Shown: positions 1-9,107, counted from the stretch's first letter. The stretch: DNA of 64,000 nucleotides from a bacterium (GCA_024742665.1 JANSYA010000003.1:124001-188000), one strand, 5' to 3'. Translations and numbers: made by a program. The notes: generated by a model not told the origin, from the sequence alone.

Positions 1-1
1 G

Positions 2-763
2 GGAGCGGCCGCCGCGCCCTTCACGATATTTCTCATGCTGGTTACGCCCGTCTGGATCGCGCCGCTGTTTAACGACTTCGGCCCGATGCAAAACGAAGCG
101 CTTGAGACCGAGATCCTGGCCCTGGCGGATCGCGCGGGGATCGCGGACAGCCGGGTATACGAAGTCAACAAGAGCGTCGACACAAAGACAGTCAACGCCT
201 ACGTTACCGGCTTCGGCCAGAGCAAACGCATCGTGCTGTGGGATACGCTGCTACAGAAACTAAATTCGGAGCAGGTCCTCTTTGTCATGGGCCATGAGAT
301 GGGTCACTACGTTTTGAATCACGTCGCACAGGGGATAGTGCTCGCCTGCCTCGGATCTTTCGCGGCCTTCTTCGCCGTATACTTCCTGGCGGGCCGATTG
401 ATCGCGCGCTACCAAAGCCGCTTCGGTTTTTCAGAGCTGAGCGATATCGCGTCGCTGCCGCTGATTCTCTTGATCGTCAGCCTGGTGAGCTTCGCCGCGC
501 GACCGGCGCTTTTGGCCTACAGCCGTCACAACGAATTCGAGTCGGATCGCTTCGCCTTAGAACTCACGCGGGATAATTTCGCCGGGGCCTCGGCCTTCGC
601 GAAGCTGCAAAGCGAAAACCTGGCGCACCCCCGGCCGGCCACCTGGTTCAAGTGGCTGCGATCCGCTCATCCGCCGCTCGGCGAACGGATCGACTTTTGC
701 AATAGCTATCGCCCCTGGGAAAACAACCAGCCCCTGCGCTACGAAGAGCTCTTCGATCGCTAA
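2..763 (+). CDS. M48 family membrane zinc metalloprotease (Ste24/HtpX-like), 5' truncated
   Basis: The reading frame is open to the left edge of the window, so the N-terminal membrane region is missing; the first internal ATG is at 35. The visible part begins with a hydrophobic stretch ending IAPLFNDF, as in CAAX-protease-type (Ste24) M48 enzymes. The zinc motif is HEMGH (HExxH) in VMGHEMGHYVLNH, and the third ligand is likely the Glu of the downstream NEFESDRFAL segment. Two further hydrophobic segments lie between the motif and the C-terminus. M48 members are integral membrane endopeptidases that cleave membrane or prenylated substrates; the substrate here cannot be told. The C-terminal SAHPPLGERI stretch is also typical of the family. 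Convergent with the next gene across a GC-rich repeat array. Confidence 0.88.
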   Translation, partial: GAAAAPFTIFLMLVTPVWIAPLFNDFGPMQNEALETEILALADRAGIADSRVYEVNKSVDTKTVNAYVTGFGQSKRIVLWDTLLQKLNSEQVLFVMGHEMGHYVLNHVAQGIVLACLGSFAAFFAVYFLAGRLIARYQSRFGFSELSDIASLPLILLIVSLVSFAARPALLAYSRHNEFESDRFALELTRDNFAGASAFAKLQSENLAHPRPATWFKWLRSAHPPLGERIDFCNSYRPWENNQPLRYEELFDR

Positions 764-930
764 TTCGCCCGGCTCCGGCCGGAGTATCTATTCGCCCGGC
801 TCGCGCTTACTTTTCGCCCGGCTTGCGCTTACTTTTCGCCCGGCTCGCGCTTACTTTTCGCCCGGCTTGCGCCGGGGTATCTATTCGCCCGGCTCGCGCC
901 GGGGTATCTATTCGCCCGGCTTACGCCGGG
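764..930. repeat. Seven-copy GC-rich tandem repeat between convergent genes
   Basis: Seven copies of the core TTCGCCCGGCT begin at 764, 791, 813, 835, 857, 884 and 911, giving periods of 27, 22, 22, 22, 27 and 27 bases. There are two spacer types: a short one (CGCGCTTACTT-like) and a longer one (CGCGCCGGGGTATCTA-like). In the longer units CCCGGC can pair with GCCGGG to make a small hairpin. The array fills almost the whole gap between the stop at 763 and the opposing stop at 938. It may end transcription from both sides, or may simply be an unstable repeat. Confidence 0.85.
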
Positions 931-937
931 CTCAGGC

Positions 938-2185
938 TCAGTCTTTTACTTCGAAGATCAGAATGCTTTCGTCGTCGGCGAAACCGCTCTGCTCCGGCTT
1001 CGGAATCAGCAGATAGCGGCCGTCCGCGCTCCAGACCATGCTCTCGGGACGGAAACCGCGCGGCGCCCCGAAGACCTTGCCCGTCGAAAGCTTCTGCTCG
1101 TTTTTCCTGCCCATCTGCGGAAAGTCTCGCACGGCGACGTGTTTCGGTCCGCTGATCGCATTCCAGAAAATCAGGGCGCGTTTTCCGCCCGGCGTTACGA
1201 CGAAGTGGTTCATCAATCGCAGTCCCTTCGCCACGACCTTCGATTTGCCGCCGTCCAGAGGCAGGCGCACGATCGTGCCGGCCTGACTGGAACCCACCAG
1301 GCATTCGGCCGGCGTGCAGGCGAAAGCGTACGGCGTAACGGGCAGCGTAAAACGATACTGCTTGCGGCTCGCGATCTCCACGAAAAAACCGTCCGGCGGA
1401 TTCTTCGCGGCGACGCCGCGTTCGGTGTAATTTAAGATCGCCAGATATTTACGATCGCCCGTAAACTTCGGCTTCGCGATGACGCCCTTGGTCTTCAGAT
1501 CGATCTGCCAGTCCTCGTCGATCTCCAACGAGTCCAGGCTAACGCGATTCATCCGCACCGATTTGTACTGGCCGCAGCCGCCTTCGTTCGAATACAGCGC
1601 GTAGTACAGATATTCGTCGTCGGCGCCCGCCGCATAAAAGCTTTCGCGGACTCCCGGCGCTCCGATTTCGCGCAGTTCGCTCAGCTCGCCGGAGCGCGTA
1701 TCCAGGCTTACGAAATAATGTCGGCGATCCCATCCGTGAAAGACGCAGCTTTCTTTATTCGCCCGGCGACTGTCCTGTAAAACGAAACCGGCCCGACGCC
1801 CGTCGAAAGCTACGAGATTGGCGGACGGAAAACGGCCGCGAGTCAGCAGCTTCGCGTTCTCCGCTTTCAGTTTCATTAAGGGCAGCTCAAAGGAGCCGGT
1901 CTTTTGCGAAGGCAGATGCGCGTAGGCGAAAGCCACAGCGGTCGCTTTGTTGTTCGCGTCCCGCAGCCACTCGCGTCCGATATAAACATAGCCTTCGGGA
2001 TGCAGGAGCGCGTCCTGGGCGCTGCTGAAAAAGGAGCTGTAGTACTGCGGCTTGAGCTCGGCGACTTTGACGACCTCAACGGCCCCGGCCGCAGACTGCG
2101 CACCGGCGCCGGCGGCCGAATACAAAAAGAAACTGAGAATCAAAACGGCGGGAGCGGCACCGCGGATCCATTTAAGATAAGACAT
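938..2185 (-). CDS. Secreted protein, probable beta-propeller, function unknown
   Basis: A 415-residue protein with a clear N-terminal signal peptide (hydrophobic core around residues 12-28, cleavage near AGAQS). The mature part is rich in short beta-type segments with recurring hydrophobic-D-G turns (VAFDGRRAGFVL, PLDGGKSKVV, WSADGRYLLIP), which suggests a WD40/TolB-like propeller. Four cysteines (SCVF, GGCGQ, FACTPAECL) could form disulfides in the periplasm. I recognise no catalytic motif. It diverges from the hydrolase at 2303, sharing a short promoter region of about 117 bases. Function should be treated as unknown. Confidence 0.75.
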   Translation of the reverse strand: MSYLKWIRGAAPAVLILSFFLYSAAGAGAQSAAGAVEVVKVAELKPQYYSSFFSSAQDALLHPEGYVYIGREWLRDANNKATAVAFAYAHLPSQKTGSFELPLMKLKAENAKLLTRGRFPSANLVAFDGRRAGFVLQDSRRANKESCVFHGWDRRHYFVSLDTRSGELSELREIGAPGVRESFYAAGADDEYLYYALYSNEGGCGQYKSVRMNRVSLDSLEIDEDWQIDLKTKGVIAKPKFTGDRKYLAILNYTERGVAAKNPPDGFFVEIASRKQYRFTLPVTPYAFACTPAECLVGSSQAGTIVRLPLDGGKSKVVAKGLRLMNHFVVTPGGKRALIFWNAISGPKHVAVRDFPQMGRKNEQKLSTGKVFGAPRGFRPESMVWSADGRYLLIPKPEQSGFADDESILIFEVKD

Positions 2186-2283
2186 ACGACTTTAGACGAT
2201 CCAGCGACCCGAAATCGAAAACAAATCTCCGGAATTTTATTTAATTTGGCCGACTTTTTGAATTGCGGCCTGCGGCGCGCCCC

Positions 2284-2301
2284 GGTATCTCCCGGGATAC
2301 C
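2284..2301 (+). promoter_or_regulatory. Inverted repeat directly before a start codon
   Basis: GGTATC and GATACC flank CCCGGG with one unpaired T, forming a near-perfect palindrome that ends one base before the ATG at 2303. No Shine-Dalgarno sequence is visible between it and the start. It could be a protein-binding site or an mRNA hairpin that masks the start. Confidence 0.4.
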
Positions 2302-2302
2302 T

Positions 2303-3673
2303 ATGAAGCTCCCCTTTGATATCAGCCGCGCGGTTTTAGAATTCGCCGACCGGGCATCCGCCGGCACACTGAGCGGCGTCCGCGATCTTTTGACCGGTTC
2401 CATGCAATGGACCGCCGGGCAAATGGACCAACTCGCAAAAATCGCCCCGAAAGAACTGCCCCCTGGCTGGCACGCGGGCTTGAACGACGCCATCCAGCAG
2501 CTGCGCGCCATCGAAGGGGGCACCGGCGAGGCCCTGACCGGCGCGCTCGAAGCGACGGGCACGGCCTTCGAACAGGCCCAGGCCGCCGTGCATCTCGCGG
2601 ATGACGTTACCCGGCGCACGCTCTTTGAAAATTTGCAGCTCTCCAGCGTCGTCGGCGAAAGCTTCGCGGGTGTAATTCCAACTTCTAAAATTCAACCGTC
2701 GTTCCGACTGATTACGAACGGCGACGGGGTCGACGTCGATATTGACGCCGTGGCGACGGATTATGTGCACTTTCAGAAAACGCGGCCCGGCAACAACGCC
2801 GGCGTCGTACTGTGCGTGCCGGGATTGTTCTGCGACGAAGGTCTCTGGGAAGATGCGGGGATTAGCGCGCTGCTGCGCGACGCCGGCATGTATCCCGTCT
2901 ATTTACGTTTCAATCCGGGCGCACATATTTCCGCGAACGGCCAGCGCCTGCTGGAACTGGTCGATCAGCTGGCGGCGCATCCCGCCTTCGCAAACGAACG
3001 CTTCGACGCCATCTCGTATAGCCAGGGCGGTCTCGTTCTGCGCAGTATGCTGTACTACGACGGCGCACGCGATGCGGCGGCAAAATCCAGCGCGCCCGAA
3101 AACATTGCTGGCGAAAACATTGCCGGCGAAGAGACGGCGATCGCCGCGACCGAGCATCCGGAACGCGTCGAACCCGGGCCGATCGCGCGCAGGCTGGGAC
3201 GTTTGATCGGGATCAATACTCCCGACGGCGGATCCTATTTAGAAAAGCTCGGCTACTGGCTCGGCGTCGGTATGCAGGTCGCGCCGATCATCAGTCTGAA
3301 GGCCGTGGGTTTCATCGGCAACCAGCGCAGCGACGCGATCAAAGATCTCAGCCACGGCATCATTCGCGAAAGCGATTGGCTTTCGCCGAATCACACCGAA
3401 CGCTACGGCCGCGATTATTATTTCGGCGAACTGGACGCGATCGACGCGTATCAAATCTACAGCGTCATCTCGGAAACAGACGGCCCCTGGGAATCCTGGC
3501 TGGGGGACGGCATCGTCGAAAAAAGTAGCCTGACTCTGCTGAGCGATCGGGTCTATCGCGCGAAGGCGAACCCCGACAATCGCGTGCACTGCCTCTTTGG
3601 CAAATCTCACTTCCAGGTCGTCCAGGCTCCCGAAACCCTGGCGATCGTTCAAAAGATTTTATCGTCTTCGTGA
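2303..3673 (+). CDS. Alpha/beta-hydrolase, lipase/esterase-like
   Basis: A 456-residue protein. I chose the ATG at 2303 because any upstream start in this frame would run into the divergent gene ending at 2185. The N-terminal third (about residues 1-150) is helical with no recognised domain. From about residue 165 there is an alpha/beta-hydrolase fold: strand plus oxyanion region VVLCVPGLFCDEGLW, then a nucleophile elbow ISYSQGGLV in which the Ser of YSQGG is the likely nucleophile, and a C-terminal His in GKSHFQV. This resembles PGAP1/triacylglycerol-lipase-type esterases acting on lipids or esters. It contains a short repeat (ENIAG twice, about residues 270-280) in a charged insertion. Its stop overlaps the next start by 4 bases, suggesting coupled translation. 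Confidence 0.75.
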   Translation: MKLPFDISRAVLEFADRASAGTLSGVRDLLTGSMQWTAGQMDQLAKIAPKELPPGWHAGLNDAIQQLRAIEGGTGEALTGALEATGTAFEQAQAAVHLADDVTRRTLFENLQLSSVVGESFAGVIPTSKIQPSFRLITNGDGVDVDIDAVATDYVHFQKTRPGNNAGVVLCVPGLFCDEGLWEDAGISALLRDAGMYPVYLRFNPGAHISANGQRLLELVDQLAAHPAFANERFDAISYSQGGLVLRSMLYYDGARDAAAKSSAPENIAGENIAGEETAIAATEHPERVEPGPIARRLGRLIGINTPDGGSYLEKLGYWLGVGMQVAPIISLKAVGFIGNQRSDAIKDLSHGIIRESDWLSPNHTERYGRDYYFGELDAIDAYQIYSVISETDGPWESWLGDGIVEKSSLTLLSDRVYRAKANPDNRVHCLFGKSHFQVVQAPETLAIVQKILSSS

Positions 3674-4410
3674 ACGCCGCACAAACCACAAAGCCTTTCG
3701 CACGCACCCGGCGCGCAGGAACGCAGCGCTGCGTTCTATTATTCGTACTGAGCTGCGTTATCGCCGGCAGCCTGTTCAGCTGCAGTCCTTTTTATGCCGG
3801 CCTGAGCGCCGGTAGTTCACCGGACGAAGATGGCATCGACCGGGACGCCCTGTGGACCGCCGTATTGATCGCTCTCAGCCAGCGGCCGGTTCGCACCATA
3901 TTTCTGACGAACAGCTTATTCGACGGCGAAAGCGACGGCGATTTCGGCGCGACCAACGGCACGGGCATCGACGAAGCGGACCGCCACTGCAACGGAGACT
4001 CGGCGCGCCCGTTTGCGAACGCGAATTTCGCGGCGCTGCTGAGCGACGGCCTGAACCGCGTCGCGACGACTTCGCCCAACTGTCGCAACAACTGCACGGG
4101 ACAGATCGACTGGCCGCTGCGTTCGTATACGGATTATGTGCTAACTGACGGTCGCCTGATCTTTGGAACGCAGGCCACGCCGATCTTCGTCTTCGGCGAG
4201 CTGACGACCGCGGTCAGCACCGAAGCCGGAACATTCCACTGGACGGGCCTGCAGAGCGACTGGCGGTCCGCGGATAACTGCGCCCGCTGGACGACCATCG
4301 CCACGGGCACCGGGCGCGGCGGGCAGACGACGGCATTCGATGAAGCCTGGCTGAACGCCGCGGGCCTTAACTGCAGCGTGGGCGCGCGGCTGATCTGCGT
4401 GCAGCTCTAG
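3670..4410 (+). CDS. DUF1554-family lipoprotein (leptospiral type)
   Basis: A 246-residue exported protein with an N-terminal basic region, a hydrophobic stretch and a lipobox-like SLFSC (Cys about residue 38), so probably a membrane-anchored lipoprotein. The mature domain carries the DUF1554 pattern: IFLTNSLFDG, DRHCNGD, NFAALLSDGLNRVA, an IDWPL segment, TPIFVF, FHWTGLQSDW, NCARW and a final LICVQL, with paired cysteines that probably form disulfides. DUF1554 is essentially a Leptospirales surface-lipoprotein family of unknown function, so this gene is the best taxonomic marker in the window. It starts with GTG overlapping the upstream stop (GTGA), so it is likely co-translated with the hydrolase. 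Confidence 0.82.
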   Translation: MNAAQTTKPFARTRRAGTQRCVLLFVLSCVIAGSLFSCSPFYAGLSAGSSPDEDGIDRDALWTAVLIALSQRPVRTIFLTNSLFDGESDGDFGATNGTGIDEADRHCNGDSARPFANANFAALLSDGLNRVATTSPNCRNNCTGQIDWPLRSYTDYVLTDGRLIFGTQATPIFVFGELTTAVSTEAGTFHWTGLQSDWRSADNCARWTTIATGTGRGGQTTAFDEAWLNAAGLNCSVGARLICVQL

Positions 4411-5063
4411 CTGAGCGCTGAAAAATTCCGAAGATCATAGATCACTCGAAAGGCGCTGTCGGCGCCCGGAGGCGCTTCGTCCAGTTGTTCAAAGCGCACG
4501 CCTAAATCCGGAAAGCGCTCAGAGCGTTCGCGAACCGAACCGGTCACCAGAATCTCCCAGGCGTCGGCGCGATCTTCCCCGAGCTTGCTGGCGGCGTTGA
4601 CTTCGGCGCCGAAGACGTCGCTGTCGCCGATTTTTAAGACGCGACCGAAACCCAATCCCACGCAGAGCAAGATCTGCTCTTCGTCTTCTTTGTTCTGATT
4701 ATATTCTTTCAATAATCGCTGCATGTCGATCGCTGAAGACAGCGCCTTGCGCACGTTGCGAAAGATTATGAGCAAGCTGTCGCCTTCGACTTTCAATAAG
4801 ATCCCGTCGTGTTTGTCGATCATCGGGATCAGCAGGCGTTCCGACTCGTGAATGGTCTGCAGAAAGTGAATGATACCGAAGCGCGCGACGCCGCGAGAAA
4901 ATCCCGAGAGGTCCGTGAACATGATGCACCACTCTTCGCCGAAGAGATCCCAGATCCGCTCATCGATGGTTTCTTTATCCGCGCCCGCTTTCAGACGTTC
5001 TTCGATCAGTTTTCCCAGACGATCTTCGGAGGCGCTCTGGGCGACTGCGCGACTGTGTTGCAT
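4407..5063 (-). CDS. Class III adenylate/guanylate cyclase catalytic-domain protein
   Basis: A 218-residue soluble protein that is little more than one cyclase homology domain. Visible hallmarks are the first metal Asp in MFTDLSGFSR, the KVEGDSLLIIF segment with substrate Lys and second metal Asp, and DVFGAEVNAASKL, which aligns with the adenine-specifying Asp and the transition-state Asn. The Arg normally four residues after that Asn is Lys here, so activity may be reduced or altered. It probably makes cAMP as a homodimer. The N-terminal 40 residues look helical. Its stop overlaps the convergent upstream gene. A good ribosome site (AAGGAG) precedes the ATG. Confidence 0.82.
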   Translation of the reverse strand: MQHSRAVAQSASEDRLGKLIEERLKAGADKETIDERIWDLFGEEWCIMFTDLSGFSRGVARFGIIHFLQTIHESERLLIPMIDKHDGILLKVEGDSLLIIFRNVRKALSSAIDMQRLLKEYNQNKEDEEQILLCVGLGFGRVLKIGDSDVFGAEVNAASKLGEDRADAWEILVTGSVRERSERFPDLGVRFEQLDEAPPGADSAFRVIYDLRNFSALS

Positions 5064-5083
5064 GTTTGTGGCTCCTTATAGCG

Positions 5084-5111
5084 AAATAGACAAAATAGAT
5101 ACGGAAATAGA
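5084..5111 (-). promoter_or_regulatory. Three direct repeats upstream of the cyclase gene
   Basis: The heptamer AAATAGA (TCTATTT on the coding strand) occurs at 5084-5090, 5093-5099 and 5105-5111, in the leader of the cyclase gene just before its ribosome site. It could be an activator or repressor site, or part of the promoter, in the 182-base divergent region shared with the ABC-F gene. Confidence 0.4.
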
Positions 5112-5245
5112 CCGATCGAGAAAGAACGCGCGGGGCGGTGAAATTCAGTTGTTTCCGGAAGGGCCCGTGCGTCTGTGGATGTTGTCGCCGTCCGAACGCG
5201 GTCGGCAACCGCTTTTTCTCTATTTGAATTCGAATATAAGCCCAC

Positions 5246-7309
5246 ATGAATTTAGTCTCCGTCGATTCGATCAGCAAAACCCAGGGCGATAAAACCCTCT
5301 TCGAAAATATTTCGTTCGGCATCGACGCCGGCGATCGCATCGGACTGGTGGGCGTCAACGGCTCCGGAAAAAGCACGCTCATGAATCTGGTCGCCGGCCT
5401 CGATACGGTCGACGGCGGACGCATCTCCAATCGTAAGAATCTGCGCATTGGTCTTTTGCGACAGCTGCCGCCGGCGGATATGGACCACAGCATCCGCGAA
5501 CACATCTTCGCTTCGGACAGCCCCCTGATTCGCCTGATCCATGATTACGAGCGCGCCTGCGACGCACTCGAATTGAGCGCCGCGAACAAATCCGACACGG
5601 CCGAACAGCAGCGCGCCCAGGACAATCTCGACAAATTAAGCGCTCGCATGCAGGACGAAGACGCCTATACCTACGAAGCCGAGATTCAGTCCATCTTGCG
5701 CGAACTGGGCATCGTCGACCTGGATCGTAAGATGCGCGAACTTTCCGGCGGCATGCTGAAGAAAGTCGCTCTGGCTCAGATCCTGATCGACGACGCCGAT
5801 CTGCTGCTTTTGGACGAACCGACGAACCACCTGGACATCGATTCGATTCTGTGGCTGGAAAGCTATCTGGCCGGCACGAAAAAAGCGGTCTTCATGGTAA
5901 CTCACGATCGCTACTTCTTAGAGAATATCACCGATCGCATCTTCGAGTTGGATCCGCCGGACATCTTTCAATACCGGGGCAATTACGGCACCTATCTGGA
6001 AAAGCGCGCGGAACGCGAAGAGCAGGCCGCACGCAGCGAAGCCAAAGCCCGTAATTTTTTGCGCACGGAAGTCGAGTGGCTCAGGCGAATGCCGAAGGCC
6101 AGGGGCACGAAACAAAAAGCGCGCATCGATCGCATTCATGAAGTCCAGAATCGCAAGCAGCTGCAGCAGGATCCGGCCTTTTCGTTTTCCGTCAGCGGCC
6201 GGCGCCTGGGCAATAAGATCTTAGAAGCGCGCGAAATCGGCAAGAGCTTCGCCCTGCCCGGCGGTTCGGATCAAAAGACGCGCGGCTCTGAAAAACCAAC
6301 CGACGCCGATCGCCAGTTGCTCTTTCAAAACTTTACGTATTTCTTTAAGCCCGGCGAACGCATCGGCATCGTCGGGCCGAACGGCGTCGGCAAAAGTTCG
6401 TTTCTGAACGTGTTGACCGGTAAACTCAAACCCGACTCCGGCGAAGTCATCGTCGGCGCGAATACGCAGTTCGGATATTTCGACCAGACCAATATGGAGA
6501 TGCCGGCCGACCGGCGCGTGCTGGAATTCATCCGCAAAGAAGCCGGCGAAATATTAAAACTGGGCGATAAAAAAAACGTCGTGGAAATGCCCGCGTCGAA
6601 AGTGCTCGAGTACTTTCGCTTTGACGGCCGCCTCCAGCACTCGGTGATCGGCAAGCTCTCGGGAGGCGAACGGCGCAGGCTGTATCTGGTATTCGTCCTG
6701 ATGCGAAATCCGAATTTCTTGATTCTGGACGAACCGACCAACGATCTCGACGTGCAGACCCTGAGCCTGCTCGAAGATTTTTTACAGGACTACACCGGCT
6801 GTCTGCTGGTTGTATCCCACGACCGCTATTTTATGGATCGCGTGGTCGATCAGCTCTTCCTCTTCGGACCGGAAGCCGCCGCCAACGATCCGCAAAATAA
6901 GACGCGGATCGAAGTATTTCCAGGCAGCTACGCCGACTATCTGGAATATCGCGACGCGCAAAAAGCCGGCGCCTCAGGCCAGTCAAACCACGAAAGCGCG
7001 ACGGACGCTGACAAATCAAAGCGCGTCGATTCCAGAGCCGGATCGAACAAGGACCCGGGCGCGAAACCCGCGAGCAAAAAGAAGAAACGGTTTTCGTTCA
7101 AAGAAAAGCGCGAATTCACGGATCTGGAAAAAGAAATCGAAAGCCTGGAAAACGAAAAGGGCGAACTCGAAACGCAACTCGCGGCGGGCGGCGGAGACTT
7201 CGAACAACTGGCCGAACAGGGCGAACGTCTGAACGAGGTTCTGAGTTTGATCGAAAGCAAGTACGAACGCTGGAACGCCCTGGCCGACTCAGTCGAAGAG
7301 CTCGACTGA
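5246..7309 (+). CDS. uup: ABC-F family ATPase, Uup type
   Basis: A 687-residue protein with two ABC ATPase domains and no membrane segments. Domain 1 (about 1-250) has Walker A GVNGSGKST, signature ELSGGMLKK and Walker B LLLLDEPTNHLD; domain 2 (about 325-560) has GPNGVGKSS, KLSGGERRR and LILDEPTNDLD. The linker between them is rich in charged residues, as in ABC-F proteins that probe the ribosome P-site tRNA. The C-terminus (about 620-687) is a charged coiled coil preceded by a Lys/Ser-rich stretch, which matches Uup rather than EttA. Uup is linked to translation quality control and to tolerance of DNA structure problems. Its end overlaps the convergent GluQ-RS gene by 21 bases. Confidence 0.88.
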   Translation: MNLVSVDSISKTQGDKTLFENISFGIDAGDRIGLVGVNGSGKSTLMNLVAGLDTVDGGRISNRKNLRIGLLRQLPPADMDHSIREHIFASDSPLIRLIHDYERACDALELSAANKSDTAEQQRAQDNLDKLSARMQDEDAYTYEAEIQSILRELGIVDLDRKMRELSGGMLKKVALAQILIDDADLLLLDEPTNHLDIDSILWLESYLAGTKKAVFMVTHDRYFLENITDRIFELDPPDIFQYRGNYGTYLEKRAEREEQAARSEAKARNFLRTEVEWLRRMPKARGTKQKARIDRIHEVQNRKQLQQDPAFSFSVSGRRLGNKILEAREIGKSFALPGGSDQKTRGSEKPTDADRQLLFQNFTYFFKPGERIGIVGPNGVGKSSFLNVLTGKLKPDSGEVIVGANTQFGYFDQTNMEMPADRRVLEFIRKEAGEILKLGDKKNVVEMPASKVLEYFRFDGRLQHSVIGKLSGGERRRLYLVFVLMRNPNFLILDEPTNDLDVQTLSLLEDFLQDYTGCLLVVSHDRYFMDRVVDQLFLFGPEAAANDPQNKTRIEVFPGSYADYLEYRDAQKAGASGQSNHESATDADKSKRVDSRAGSNKDPGAKPASKKKKRFSFKEKREFTDLEKEIESLENEKGELETQLAAGGGDFEQLAEQGERLNEVLSLIESKYERWNALADSVEELD

Positions 7310-8230
7310 AGCTCCCCCGTCGAGCAGGGCCCGTACGGCGACGCTGTCGTGGCGCTTCGCCAGGCGCCGGCCGTCGTCATCTCGCACCAGATCGCAGTGA
7401 TAAAACTCCGGCGGCGTCCAGCCCAGGGCCCGATAAATCAGTAGCTGCCGTGCAGTTGAAACTAATAGATCCGCGCCGCGCACGACTTCGGTGATTCCCA
7501 TCAAGTGATCGTCGACGACTACGGCGAATTCGTACGACGGCATGTCCGCGATTTTACGCCAGACCAGAAAGTCGCCGAAATCCCGGCCCGCGCGAAAGCT
7601 TTGCCGGCCCCGCCGGCCGTCGACAAAATTGATCGCTTCGCCGTCGGGCACGCGAAATCGCCAGTTGATATCGCCCGGTTCCGGCACCCGCAGATAGGGA
7701 TTGTTCGCGCGAAAGTCCGGCGCGCGCATAACGGGCGGCCGCAGCTCCGGCGGAAACACCGGATCCATCAGACGCGCTTCGGCCAAATCGAGATCGAGCC
7801 CGGGACCGCCGCCAGCTTTCGTCGCCGGGCGCGCTGCGCCGGACGCCGCGATAGTTTCGCGAATCTTACGGCGGGATTGTTCGCAGGGATAGATCCAGCC
7901 GCTGGATCGCAGCCGATTCCACATGTCGCGATAGATCGCGCCGCGTTCGCTCTGACGATAAGGCCTGCAGGGGCCGCCGACGTCGGGGCCTTCGCTCCAT
8001 TCCAGGCCGATGCGCGCCAGATCTTCGAGAGCGGCCCGGGAAAATTCGGCTTTGCAGCGCTCCAGGTCCAGGTCTTCGTCGCGATAGATTAAAACGCCGC
8101 CCGCGTCTTTCGCCCGCCGGCCCGCCACGCGATAGGTGCGCGCGTGTCCCTGGTGCAGAAGGCCGGTCGGCGAAGGCGCCAGACGACCGCGATAGGTCTG
8201 CGCCCGCCCGGAGTCCAGAGGAGCGGACAT
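7289..8230 (-). CDS. gluQ: Glutamyl-Q tRNA(Asp) synthetase-like protein
   Basis: A 313-residue class I synthetase catalytic core without an anticodon-binding domain, the size of GluQ-RS, which glutamylates queuosine in tRNA-Asp. Visible motifs are the APSPTGLLHQGHA block (HIGH equivalent), RDEDLDLER, the substrate region DFLVWRKIADMPSYEFAVVVDD and RRLAKRHDS (KMSKS equivalent). The zinc site of GluQ-RS, normally CxC followed by YxxxC, is largely gone: only YPCEQSR remains with one Cys. Activity may therefore not need zinc. It lies 4 bases upstream of the exported protein gene in reverse order (stop of that gene 8235), so the two are probably one transcript. Confidence 0.82.
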   Translation of the reverse strand: MSAPLDSGRAQTYRGRLAPSPTGLLHQGHARTYRVAGRRAKDAGGVLIYRDEDLDLERCKAEFSRAALEDLARIGLEWSEGPDVGGPCRPYRQSERGAIYRDMWNRLRSSGWIYPCEQSRRKIRETIAASGAARPATKAGGGPGLDLDLAEARLMDPVFPPELRPPVMRAPDFRANNPYLRVPEPGDINWRFRVPDGEAINFVDGRRGRQSFRAGRDFGDFLVWRKIADMPSYEFAVVVDDHLMGITEVVRGADLLVSTARQLLIYRALGWTPPEFYHCDLVRDDDGRRLAKRHDSVAVRALLDGGASVELFD

Positions 8231-8234
8231 AGAA

Positions 8235-9107
8235 TTATTTATTCAGGAGCGAGTCTTCGCCCTGCAGCTGAGTATAGGCCAGATAGTTAATGCGGCGTTC
8301 GAGTAAACGCAGCGCGTCGAGATATTCGCGCAGCAGTTTGATCCGCTGGTTGGGTTCCCGCACGGGAATCACCGGCGAATCTTTGAGGGCCGCGTACTCC
8401 GGCAGACCGATATCGCGATCATTGTCGCGCAAATCGCGGCCGGTGAAGAAACGATAGTTATAATAGCGAGTATAGAGGGAGTCGGCCTTTTCGCCGATTA
8501 CGATATTCATCGAAATGCCGTCGAAGACGATTTTGTCTTCGTTCTGACCTGCGGCGTTCGTGCGCGCTTCTTTCTTGCCGATTTCGCGAATGTACCAGGT
8601 CTTGCGCAGCAGATGTCCCGATCCGGCGACGCCCTTGCGTTCTTCGAACATGATCGACGCGATACGACCGCCGTTCCACTCGATCTGCATGGTGCCGTTA
8701 TAGATTTTGCGTTCGCGCTTACCCCATTCCGTCCGCATGGTCGCCTGCAGAGGAATGCGCGAGAGCTCGCCGTCTCTGGCGAGACCCATCCGCTGCAAAA
8801 AAGAATAGTATCGTTCAATCTTACGCGAGACTTCGTAGATATTGCGTTCCGCGTATTCGATCTGCGCTTTTTGCAGCTCGTCCGAGGCTTCGTACTCGAC
8901 TTCGTCCAGAATATTCTGGGCGACGAGTCCCGGACCGGACGCCAGCAGCAGACTCAGGGCCAGAATCTTCCACAGACCGCCCCGGGCGGTTCCCGGAATA
9001 CGATCCCGGAATCCCGGTCGAGCGACAGAGGCGCCATTCTGCGAAATAGCAGGCACGGTCCCGGCGGACTTGTATGCGAGAGAAAGATGATGGGTGGGGC
9101 GGGTCAT
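8235..9107 (-). CDS. Exported protein of unknown function
   Basis: A 290-residue protein. A hydrophobic segment at about residues 46-62 ending LVAQ looks like a signal peptide preceded by an unusually long N-terminal extension; the true start may be further in, but no ATG, GTG or TTG sits conveniently close to the segment. The mature part is charged and mixed, with many Tyr and Arg residues ([31 protein letters not shown]) and a C-terminal helical section ([20 protein letters not shown]). I do not recognise a family. It probably shares a transcript with the gluQ-like gene 4 bases downstream. Confidence 0.65.
   Translation of the reverse strand: MTRPTHHLSLAYKSAGTVPAISQNGASVARPGFRDRIPGTARGGLWKILALSLLLASGPGLVAQNILDEVEYEASDELQKAQIEYAERNIYEVSRKIERYYSFLQRMGLARDGELSRIPLQATMRTEWGKRERKIYNGTMQIEWNGGRIASIMFEERKGVAGSGHLLRKTWYIREIGKKEARTNAAGQNEDKIVFDGISMNIVIGEKADSLYTRYYNYRFFTGRDLRDNDRDIGLPEYAALKDSPVIPVREPNQRIKLLREYLDALRLLERRINYLAYTQLQGEDSLLNK

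Noticed and set aside
764..930. CRISPR array
   Set aside because: The units are too short and their spacers are themselves repeated, with no cas genes in the window.
1904..2302. Upstream extension of the alpha/beta-hydrolase frame
   Set aside because: It runs antisense through the signal peptide end of the gene at 938-2185 and has no protein-like character; the ATG at 2303 fits better.
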